Assembly (NCBI RefSeq): GCF_000005505.3
Contig: NC_016133.3
Span: 56,323,237 to 56,387,236 of the forward strand
Direction of reading: 5' to 3'
Length of the DNA: 64,000 nucleotides
DNA from: Brachypodium distachyon
Taxonomy: Eukaryota > Streptophyta > Magnoliopsida > Poales > Poaceae
In this document: positions 45,690 through 55,573 of the stretch, one piece after another
Numbering within the stretch: position 1 is the first letter of the stretch
Layout: each line of letters begins with the position of its first letter
The notes under the pieces: generated by a model
Database searches by the model: none
Seen by the model: only the letters and a program-made list of their open reading frames with translations
Told to the model about the DNA's origin: nothing
Position numbers and translations under genes: made by a program

Positions 45690-47116
45690 ATGAGGGAGCA
45701 GGAGGGCGCTTGCGAGGCGGGGCGCCGGGGCGGCGGCGTCATCAGGTCGCTGCTCGGCGTCGACAGCCCGCCCGCGGAGGACGTCGTCGTCGTCGCGGTC
45801 GCTCCCGAGGAGGACGGCGGCTCGACGAAGAAGAAGAAGGCGGAGGCCGTGGACGGGGAGCAGAGGAAGGCGGTGGTGCGGGTGGTGGCGGCCGACATGC
45901 CGGCGGCGCTGCAGCGGCGCGCGTTCCGCTGCGCCCGCGACGAGCTCGCCTCCATGCCGCACTTCCCGCGACGCCTCGAGCCCAAGCGCCTCGCGCTCGC
46001 GCTCAAGAAGGTAATTTCGACAAACAGTCACCGTGCACCACGTTACTGTAGGAGCTGGTTCCGTCGTTTCCTCCCACAAAATGTGCCTTCTGTTCTGCTA
46101 TTTTAGCCGCGGATTAGAATTCAGGCCACCGTGATCGTTCAGCGACTGCGAGTGCGACATCTTGCTTGCTAAGACTAAGCTAGGAACACGTCTAACGTCT
46201 GTCGAGCAATTCTTGTTCTTGGAGTACTGCATTGTATCAGAGGTTACCTAGATGGATTGAGTCAGAGTCACTAGTTGCCCCTGCAGCTGTCTCAATGCAT
46301 CCTTAACCAAAATAGGCTTGTTGTTTTGTTTGTCATCATTGGCAGTTGAAGTATCAGCTTCTCAACACCTAGGCAATGGGGTCGAGTTGAAATGACAACT
46401 ATAATTTCGCGTAGCTAACCACCAATTAGAGCATTTAATACATTGAACAATCAGACTGTCTTGTCATCATGCGGCTGTCACTGTCATTGCACAAAAGGGT
46501 AACCCAAGTTTGACCACAATTATGCGCATGGACCGTAAGTTCTGGGAATTGAAATTAGCATTCAAATGCTCAGCTTCTTCCAATGTCACAGTTCCTTTAC
46601 AATTTAATTTATATAAACTGTGTCGAGTATCACCATGCAAAATTATCGCTGCTTTTATGAGATTGCTATCCATGTTGTTTATATGCTTAGAGAAGTGCTC
46701 TCTCAAAAAGTCAAAATAGAGAAGCATCCAATACAGAATCTCTTAATTTAGTTCATCCTACAATACTGAATATAATCTCACACGCCTGAATCTTGGGCTG
46801 TCGCGTGGTCCACAAATACTTCATTTCCATTTTTAACCAGACAATCACATTATACTTGTTCGGAAATCCCCAAACTTCGCATTTTTTCTGTTTCTGTTGC
46901 TCTATGTTCAAATGCATTGAATGTACATATGATGGGAGCTTATTATCCTTTTGCTGACAGGAGTTCGACACTGCTTATGGGTCAGCTTGGCACTGCATCG
47001 TAGGGACAAGCTTCGGTTCGTACGTCACGCATGCCAGGGGCGGATTCTTGTATTTTTCTGTTGATAAGGTTCATATACTGCTGTTCAGGACGGCAGTGGA
47101 GCCCTCGCCCCATTGA
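45690..47116 (+). CDS. Dynein light chain LC8-type protein with N-terminal extension (2 exons, 158 aa)
   Basis: Exon 1 is 45690-46010 and exon 2 is 46961-47116, with a phase-0 GT-AG intron of 950 bp. Residues from about 70 onward form the LC8 fold: DMPAALQRRAFRCARDEL, then KKEFDTAYGSAWHCIVGTSF, then GSYVTHARGGFLYFSVDKV. The last carries the edge strand that binds partner peptides in LC8. About 68 residues of acidic and Lys-rich extension precede it, typical of the larger plant LC8-like proteins. Flowering plants lack dynein heavy chains, so in plants LC8 is thought to act as a dimerising hub rather than a motor subunit. Partners cannot be read from the sequence. Confidence 0.92.
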
Positions 47117-47925
47117 GGATTACCAGACGAATGGTTCAAGAATTGTATACGCCGCGTGAGTGTGTGGCCAGGGCATCCATCCCAAAATGCACTGTTCAGC
47201 TAGACCAACGCATTGTAAATTGCATGATGGCAATGGAGACTTGATTTTGCTGTCTATGGTTCTAGGGTGAACTGTCAAGAATTCCGGGGGGGGGGGGGGG
47301 GGGGGGGGGGGTGTTACCTGTTACCGTTGGATGGGCTATTGATCATTATGCCTTTCAGTGTGCCAGAGATTTCTGATGCTTCTGTCGAGTGTGGACGGAT
47401 AGATGCTAACAGAGGTTGACAGGCAATGAAGTTTGGTTGTATACTGAAACGATATTAGCTTCCAGAATGTATTAAATCAGCTATAACTTTCTTCTTCAAG
47501 AAAGCCATCTGTAACAAAGTTTCTGCTGCTGTGCCAGGAAGGAATTATTGACTCTCTTGATTCCAGGACCTCTTTTTTTTGTTTACACTAGGAATCCTTT
47601 TTCTCTACGAATCATAGACCTTGCCTTACTAGATCCTTTAGTGACACAAAAAATGTACGTCTACGTGCAGCACACGTGCACAACACACATATGACCCAGT
47701 TCCCAAATCGTTGTGAGTGGTGGCCAAGCCTCAGAGATGAAGGAACATCTGGGTAAATGATGGTTCGCGTCTGAAACAAATAGAACATGATGAATTCTCT
47801 TATTCAGCTAAGGTCCTGCTATATACACAGAGTAAACTAATGAGCCTATTGTCAGCCAGAAAGGAGCTTCAATTTTCTTCTTCTTCTGAACCTGTATTGT
47901 AGATATATAAACATCACAATTTCAT
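47117..47925. other. Convergent 3' regions of the LC8 and APO genes
   Basis: This stretch holds 3' UTR sequence of the plus-strand LC8 gene and of the minus-strand APO gene, including a long poly-G run. No other gene was seen. Confidence 0.5.
47286..47311. repeat. Poly-G homopolymer (26 G)
   Basis: Twenty-six consecutive G residues lie just downstream of the LC8 stop codon, probably in its 3' UTR. The run could fold as a G-quadruplex, and its length is likely uncertain. Confidence 0.9.
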
Positions 47926-50763
47926 TCAGATAACCATTTCAGCCTCTCTCAAACTGGAAGGAATCCCTATATCTAGCCTCATTGTGGCTTTGTACTTCTC
48001 AGGTACTTCTGCACCGCCCTGAATGCAAATCTCGACGACAGCCGGTGCCTGCCCATAGAAGCTCTTCAGCTCCTTCTGCAACTCCCCAGAATCCGGCATG
48101 TGCCAAACATATCTAGGAGGTATTAGGTCATCAAGAACCGCTGCCTGCCATCCATGTTGTCCATTCCTCTGCTGGTGCTTGAAGGCTCCACAGTTGCGTG
48201 CTTTATGGCCACTTGATCCGATGTGCACCTCAGGGCAGTATCCACAAACCCGCACTGCATAGCTCTTCAGGAGCCGCAAGGCTCCATGTCGGACCGTCTC
48301 CCATGCTTCAAGTGTTTCCTCAGCAAGAGCAGCCGTCTCCTCTGGGCTAGACGGAGCGATAATCTCATCATCGGGTAGTTCTTCAAGAATTGGCTCCTTA
48401 AATCTGTCAGGTTCTAAATCAGGTAGGTCATCTTCATTGGCATCGACAAATTCTTTCCTTCCGATCTTAATAATTGGCTTTCTTCGACGCTTTGTAGGGT
48501 ACTCAGGGAGGTCAACACCAGCTTGGATGCAGAGCTCCACAAGAGCTGGAATGCGGGGCACCTCAAACCTCTGGTCATGAGTGATACGAGGGCCTAGACG
48601 GTCCTCTAGGTGGTAGGCTTCAACCGGCAAGAAAACAGCTTCTACAAAAGTACTTCCCCAGTCATGTTCTCCCCTACGTTGATCAGATTTCATGCCTCGG
48701 CATGTTCTGAAAGGGTGTCCAACAGATCCAACATGTATCTCACTGCAATATCTGCAACATAAAAAATGCATTAGTTCCTCATGTGTAAATATAATATGAG
48801 ACATAACCTTCATTAGTAATGACAAGTGCTCTCGTGTGGCATAGTGAACTGAATAAATGCATATGACAACTTGAGGTACATAAGTTGGAAAATTCCAAAC
48901 TAGCCATGGGTGTCATTCTAAGTAATACAACAATTGGAAGCATAGATCGACACATCATTATGACTTATGAGCCAAATCATAAAAGTTCAGCTAATGCTAT
49001 CATGTGATTTACTTTTGACATGACCAGATATTTCTTTGGGAGACAAACATAAAGTCCAAAGTTTCAGACTGAATTAACGCAAGTGTCCATTTGGACTTAA
49101 TGGAGGCTTGATTCAAATCGAATGAAGTCTTAACTGGAACCAATAATGTATGAACACATATAAATATATATACTCAACAGGATACACAAGAATCGCCTTG
49201 TTGGAGCAAGTCGGCAGCATTCATCAAATAATGAAAACACCATGCAAGTGCCTAATAAAGGTCTCATTTATTCCTGAGCTAGAAAGTTGATTTTTATCAT
49301 TATCTACCATAGGCTGATAAATGATGTTTACATATATAGTAGCATGCATTTTCTATAAACCACAGTATGAAATATTAGCACACTACAAGTAGCCAGACTA
49401 AAAAAGAAGTTGATCATATCCATTGGTGGACAATGATTTTATTGCCGACGGTAAACGTAGATGTATGGTAATCTGTGTGTACTTTATATGCATACTATTG
49501 TGCGATTATGGTATGTAAAACATGAAAGCAGACCTCTTCTGTCCAAAGCAGAGTAATCTGATCTGTAGAGAGCAATTATCAGGAAAGAATGGGGCAAGGG
49601 AATTACTTGCAGCCATTTACTGGTACTACTTTCATTAGCCTCCTCAAGTTGTTGATCAGCAAAATTCTTGCATTATACACTCTGTATGCCTCTGCTATCA
49701 GTCTCTTGACAAGCATTCCATTCTTCGGAGGTGGCAATTGTCGCTTGGGCTTCCCTGCAGCTTCCTTCATCCTCTGTCTTGCCCGGCGCCTTAACTCCAC
49801 CACTGGTATAGGAAATGGTTTCTTCTGCCTTTTTGAGTAGTTGCGTGGAAAATCAGCATTTTGAGAATTGTCGTTACTAATGACAATGGCTCCATGACAA
49901 GGTTGGGACACACTTGAAGCAGGTGCCCTGTAAATTGTCAAGGGGGAAAAGAAACATCAAAAGGAGATTAATCAGAGTGAAAATCAGGACTGCCCACACC
50001 TGCAACATGCATCATATGTTCAACCGCCATTGGACCAACTCAAGTAAAGTTCAGGAAAAAAAATCAATCAAATGTGGAAAAAAAATCAGAGTCAATCAAT
50101 CAATCAACCAATTACCTGTCCAGAGCCCAGGCGGCCAGGCCGGCGTCTGAATAACACAGTAGTTTTCTTTAGAGTTGCTAACCACGTATGATACACGTTA
50201 AATAACATCGTAGTTTTTTTTTTAGCTTTCAAATAACATCGTAGTTTATTGCCCAAAGGTACACAATAGCTAGTCACTACCACTGGTACCAGTTACTCAG
50301 TAGTTATTAGTATTGTTTTGATTTTTTTTCAGAATAATTGTTAACTGCAGCGCCACCATGAAGCAAAGCTCGAACTAACCTGAACCGCCGAGAGCATCCG
50401 CGCGTATTGGCAACTGCATCCAATTGCTCCCTGACCTGCGCCAGACGAACAGTGCAATCACAAAACCACACGAGAACACCAAGCACCCCTAATCCCACGA
50501 CTAACGGATCCTCTGTGCTACGTGGTGGGGCAATTAGCACCAGGTTGGCGACGTGGTTCCTCTGGGGGGGGGGGGGGGGGGGGGGCAAAGAGGCGTACCT
50601 GGACGCGGGGGGCGGACAAGCGGAGGCCGACGAAGCAGCGGAGCGTGGGGAGGCGGGATGAGCAGGTCGAGGGAGGGGGGAGAGGGTAGGGAGAGGAGGA
50701 AGAAGGCCTCATGGCCAGAGCTTTTCCCATGGCCGCGACCAGCGGAGGGAGGGAGTGAGGCAT
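47926..50763 (-). CDS. APO1/APO2-type plastid RNA-binding protein (5 exons; exon 1 frame unresolved)
   Basis: Exons on the minus strand are 50763-50599, 50435-50380, 50146-50116, 49927-49607 and 48751-47926. Two APO RNA-binding domains are clear, each with a zinc-finger-like C-x2-C...H...C motif: CKYCSEIHVGSVGHPFRTC and CGYCPEVHIGSSGHKARNC. The block DFPRNYSKRQKKPFPIPVVE and the end IPSSLREAEMVI match APO1/APO2. In Arabidopsis these promote plastid intron splicing and accumulation of photosystem I. Exons 2-5 join in frame (SGSNWMQLPIRADALGG, then DAGLAAWALDRAPASS). Exon 1 has a good ATG, a transit-like Ser/Pro/Arg-rich peptide and a good donor, but joins one base out of frame. Either a C-run in it is miscalled, or translation starts at the ATG in exon 2, or the allele is damaged. 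Confidence 0.85.
50564..50585. repeat. Poly-G homopolymer (22 G) in APO intron 1
   Basis: Twenty-two consecutive G (C on the coding strand) lie 14 bp inside the intron after APO exon 1. Confidence 0.9.
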
Positions 50764-50857
50764 CGTCGTCGGCTTCCCCTATCTCATCCCACTCTCTCGG
50801 CGAAGGTCGATGAAAATGCAAGGAAGGTGACCAGGGGTTTCGGCCTGTTTGGAACAA

Positions 50858-51526
50858 TACTTGTTGGCCCATAAGCCTGGCACAAACTTGATATTTCCGG
50901 GTGGGCTGGGCCGTACTCTAGCCTCCGGGCCCAAGAACTGTCCAAAATGCTCACGAAACACGAGGAATTAACGAACATCTTTTGTGCTTCGCGCTGTGCA
51001 ATTGGCAATGGATTCCCAACCACTACCTAGGATGAGGCCTAAAAAACCACTACCTAGGAGGAGACAATCCCATTAATCGATTTAAGCCATCTCTAGAACG
51101 TAAGATCAGAATTTCTTCAACGACCTCAGCTGCCAGTACCACTATTCCCCACAGAAAAACGAGAAAGCTACCGGTATACTTGTTGGCCCATACATAAGCC
51201 TGGCACAAAACTTGATATTTCCGGCTGGGTTAGGCCGTACTACTATCTATTATCAGCAGAAGCATATGTCCGGCCTCCGGGTCCAAGAACTCAACAAAAA
51301 TCTCCGGGTCCAAATTTGCACGAAACATGATAAATTAACGGCAACATCTTTTGCGGTTTGGGATGTGTTGTGCAATAGGCAATGGCAATATTCCAACCAA
51401 CCACTAGGACAATTCCATTAATCGATTTAAGCCATCTCTAGAACGTAAGATCAGAATTTCTTCAACGACCTCAGCTGCCCGTACTACCACTTTCCCCACA
51501 GAAAAAAAACAAGAAAGCTACCAGTA
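50858..51526. repeat. Tandem duplication of about 320-350 bp between APO and GDSL genes
   Basis: Unit A is 50858-51176 and unit B is 51177-51526. Both begin 'tacttgttggcccata' and end 'agaaagctacc(g/a)gta', with shared segments throughout, such as 'agcctggcacaaa' and 'catctctagaacgtaagatc'. Small indels separate them. They fill the upstream regions of the divergent APO and GDSL genes. Confidence 0.88.
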
Positions 51527-51656
51527 CACACGAATTTAAGCTCTAGCGTACGGTAGTACGTCCATCACTCCACTCAAGCAGGAAATTTGCACCGTCCGAC
51601 ACACACAGAGACGCTAGAAGAACAACCCAAACTTGCAGAAAATGACACGACTCTCG

Positions 51657-51662
51657 CACGTG
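51657..51662 (+). promoter_or_regulatory. G-box in the GDSL promoter
   Basis: CACGTG lies 10 bp upstream of the TATA box. The motif is bound by bZIP or bHLH factors; its use here is inference. Confidence 0.4.
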
Positions 51663-51671
51663 CTTCTGCAC

Positions 51672-51678
51672 TATAAAT
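51672..51678 (+). promoter_or_regulatory. TATA box of the GDSL gene
   Basis: TATAAAT lies 114 bp before the ATG at 51792. Confidence 0.7.
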
Positions 51679-51791
51679 CGACGCCACACGGTCCTCCGTG
51701 TCAGGCAACCAGGCCCAGCAAGTAACAGACACGACTCATCCTTGCAGCGAGCGTTCTGTCTTCTCAGCAGAGGCCGGACCAAAATCAAAGC

Positions 51792-53476
51792 ATGGCAGCA
51801 GCTCTCGCGGCGCTCGCCGGCGCCATGGCCGTGCTCGCAGTACTGTGCTGTTCAGCCGCGGCGAGCAAGCAGGGGCAGGGCCCGGTGACGTACGTGTTCG
51901 GCGACTCGATGTCGGACGTGGGGAACAACAACTACTTCCAGCTCTCCCTCGCCAAGTCCAACTACCCCTGGTACGGCATCGACTACCCCACCGGCCTCGC
52001 CACCGGCCGCTTCACCAACGGCAGAACCATCGGAGACTACATGGGTAACTGTACAATCTAGTGTCATCAAACGTTGTACTCCTGAATTAATCGATCTGAT
52101 TTGGATGGGGTCGATTGGGTGCATGCAGCGGACAAGTTTGGCGTCGCATCCCCGCCGCCGTTCCTGTCGCTGACGTCGATGGCCGCTGCCGTTGATGACG
52201 ATGGCATCCTCGGCGGCGTCAACTTCGCGTCCGGTGGCGCCGGCATTCTGAACGAGACCGGCGTCTACTTCGTAAGCCTGCATTTCAGCATTTGTTGGTC
52301 ACTTCTCCTCCGGTACTGATCACGCGGCCGGTCCTGGATGGACAGTTCGAATTCGTGTGACAACTGACACGGTTGAACTAAATGTGGCATTGCGATTTGC
52401 TGCAGGTGGAGTACTTCTCGTTCGACGAGCAGATATCTTGCTTCGAGGCGGTGAAGAGGGCGATGGTGGCCAAGATCGGGCAGGAGGCCGCCGAGGAGGC
52501 AGTCAACGCGGCAATCTTCCAAATTGGACTCGGTACGCATGCAATTTCTTCATGTCGAATCAAACCCGTCCGTCAAGTTTACCACGAACAACATTCATCT
52601 TGTTTCTTGTGGATCGCTCAGGGAGCAACGACTACATCAACAACTTCCTGCAGCCGTTCATGGCGGACGGCACGACGTACACCCACGACCAGTTCATCCG
52701 CCTCCTCGTCGCCACCCTCGACCGCCAGCTCAAGGCAAGAATCAACGCATGAATCCTCACCGTCCTGGCCCAGATTGACATGCACAAAACAGAAAAATGC
52801 AGTACTCACGAAATGATCTTGCTTTGTGTTTGCTTGCTTGTGCGATCTGTGCAGCGGCTGTACGGGCTGGGGGCGCGGAACGTGGCGTTCAACGGGCTGC
52901 CCCCGCTGGGCTGCATCCCGGCGCAGCGGGTCCTGTCGCCCACGGGGGAGTGCCTGGCGCACGTGAACCGCTACGCCGCCAGGTTCAACGCCGCCGCCAA
53001 GAAGCTGCTCGACGGAATGAACGCCAGGCTGCCCGGCGCCCGGATGGCGCTCGCCGACTGCTACTCCGTCGTCATGGACCTCATCGAGCACCCGCAGAAA
53101 CACGGTAGTAATTAACAAAGCCCGGCCAGCGACCTTGATTAATAATTAGAGCCCCGGCCGGCCGGCCGGCGTGTCTTCAGCGTCTTTAAAATTTTTTGTT
53201 GCAGGGTTCACGACGTCGGACACGTCGTGCTGCGGGGTGGACAGCAAGGTGGGGGGCCTGTGCCTGCCGGACTCCAAGCCCTGCAGCGCCCGCGACGCCT
53301 TCGTGTTCTGGGACGCCTACCACACCTCCGACGCCGCCAACAGGGTCATCGCCGACCGCCTCTGGGCCGACATGCACTTGGCCGCCCCGGGCCCCGCTCC
53401 TCGAGCCACTGCGCCTGGGCCTGGCCCAGCCACCACGCCGGCGCCAGGACCGGCTCCGGGACCGGCTCGGGCGTAA
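51792..53476 (+). CDS. GDSL esterase/lipase with Pro/Ala/Gly-rich tail (6 exons, 385 aa)
   Basis: Exons are 51792-52044, 52129-52271, 52406-52532, 52622-52734, 52855-53104 and 53205-53476; all phases agree. A signal peptide covers about residues 1-25. The catalytic blocks are present in order: VFGDSMSDVGNNN with Ser39 (block I, GDSM for GDSL), GVNFASGGAGIL with the oxyanion Gly (block II), GSNDYINNF with Asn177 (block III), and VFWDAYH with Asp332 and His335 (block V). By family it is a secreted SGNH hydrolase of acyl or acetyl esters. Residues 356-385 are an unusual Ala/Pro/Gly repeat (APGPAP, ATAPGPGPA, PAPGPAPGP) resembling arabinogalactan-protein glycomodules. Intron 4 has a GC donor (AAG|GCAAGA). 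Substrate unknown. Confidence 0.94.
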
Positions 53477-54479
53477 CGTACGTATATAGCTAGCCGCGCG
53501 CGTCACACGGTGCCGAATGCCGCCCCACGGTGATGATGTATGTATTTGATGTGTTTGCTGCTCCCCATGACTCAATTTTTAACTGGTTTTAGTTCAAAGC
53601 CGTGTCGATCTTTATGGAACGGAGGGAACAGAAGAAGTCGATCAAGTTCGCACAGTTTGGTTTTGGGGAGGAGTGCTCGGTTTGTGAACAGTAGGATCGA
53701 GGTGAAATGCCGCATTGCAAATTTTCGAACTTTTCTTAACTTATACAACATTAAGACTTTCTTAAAGTAAGAGTGCTCTGTGAGTATTTATTTTATAGTG
53801 AACGGAAGGAACTGCATATCAACTCATTTACATTTACTTGGGCTTGTATTTTCATACAGAGGTAAAGCATCGAAGGTACTATTATGTGCAGTCGAATCAA
53901 ATCGAGAAATAACTTGTAAAATATAGCAAAAGCTGGACATTTATGTGCACCTAAATCAAATCAAGAAATAGGTGGTCTCTCTTGTCAAGCCGTTTGTCGT
54001 GGCGATGTACGTCCACACAAGTCGGTCGTGCTGATGTGCCACATCTAGCTCCTCCCAGACCATGGAGCTTGCGACTAATCATAGAGCTCTCCGTTGAACG
54101 TGGGTTGAACTGGAGCACTTGAACCTTTGTCTTGCCTAGACCATGCAGACGGAAGGGAGGCGAAAGAGTGTGCGGAGGATGACGAGAAAGGGGAACAAGA
54201 TTTACAGATTTCGAAAGAGATGGGAGGGATTGAGAACGAAAGTTCTAAAAAAAGCACCCATGTGTAAAGTTGGGGATCTATCCACAAATAAATAAGCAAC
54301 ACCTTATCCCATGCGTCAAGATCCCCCCTCCCGCGCTCGTGTCCCCTTGTGTCCACGATAGCATGTTCACTCGGCTAACAAAAAAAACCCCGCTCGTGTC
54401 CCCTTTTGTCCATTGACTCCACTGTTTGACCGGACGTGTACATAACTGTCAAGTTATAAATGCGTTTGCTACATTCAGT
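53477..54479. other. Downstream of the GDSL gene, no gene seen
   Basis: This stretch contains the GDSL 3' UTR and spacer, with fragments resembling single MITE ends near 53615 and 53800. No gene was recognised. Confidence 0.45.
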
Positions 54480-55011
54480 CATAGTTTTAAATAGCGGGCT
54501 AAACCATTTAGCGGTAGCCTGCTCCAGAAGCTATACGTGCTAGCGATGCTATAGCGGCGCTAAGACATTTAGCGGATTTTTAAAAAATCATACAAAAATA
54601 TCAATAAATGAGGCATCATATGATAAAAAAAAATCTTCTCTTTGACATCAGTATGAACTCCTTGACACTTAAAAACGCCACTTGTAATGACAGTAAGGTG
54701 GTACCTAACCCTAGTAATGCCAACAGTGCATATATTGGGACGATAGCAGCATAATTTGATTTTTTTTCAAATCTATAAAACTACAATGAGCTTAGACATT
54801 GTTTGAGATGCGATGGAATTTTAGGCCGCGCCTGTGCCAAAAGCCCCCAAAATAATTATCACAGGAGCAGCTTAGCGTGCTAACGATCCCAAAATATAGT
54901 GCTATAGCATGATTAGCGGAGCTAATAGCGTTTTTCTTAGGTTAGCGCTAAAACTACGTAACTTTAGCGGGAGCCCTCTCCAAACGCTATAGCGCACTAT
55001 TTAAAACTACG
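54480..55011. mobile_element. hAT-like MITE
   Basis: The ends are inverted: left catagttttaaatagcgggc, right (reverse complement) cgtagttttaaatagtgcgc. They are flanked by near-identical 8-bp sequences, cattcagt (54472-54479) and catttagt (55012-55019), an 8-bp target duplication with one change, as expected for hAT elements. The interior repeats 'ttagcg' and 'ctatagcg' phrases and is non-coding. Confidence 0.8.
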
Positions 55012-55019
55012 CATTTAGT

Positions 55020-55573
55020 GCACTAAATCGGTTAAGTCAATATGCAGTTCCTTTTAACTCTATTAGACATGGTCTACATCTTTGAAATGTTACTCTATTT
55101 CGGTGCAAATGTGATCTTGTTTAATTGGATGCAGAGGCAGGAAGGTTTTGCGTTCTTGTTTTTCTTCTTCTTTTGTATGGAAGACCAATCGAAAAGTTCC
55201 CTTAAAAATCAACACATGTTTACTTCCGTGGCCGTGGTTTGATACTTTTGTTTTTTGCTCTCGTCATCCGTTGGATCAGGCATAAAAGACATGTAAGGCT
55301 GGCCATGGTGGGGAGGATGCGCTTACGAAAAGCATGATACGTTCTGACGTTCGCAACTGGTATGCGAAACCCACACGTACCGTTTGTGTTCCTCGAACCT
55401 TTCTGCCCAAAGTAGCGGCTTGGATCAGACCTCGAGCCGCATCTCACCGTCCGTTTCATTCCCCTCAAAGAGGCGAAGGCGAAGACAAAAGCACTAGGCT
55501 GCTCTACAGAGAGCTTCTAAACTAAACCCTCGGAGTCGGACCACTCGCCGGCGACGGGACCGCCGAATCAGCG
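55020..55573. other. Upstream region of MED23
   Basis: Probable promoter and leader of MED23. No clear TATA box was seen, which fits a housekeeping gene. Confidence 0.45.

Noticed and set aside
46467..46971. Minus-strand frames of 72-86 codons
   Set aside because: They lie inside the intron of the LC8 gene and have no recognisable domain.
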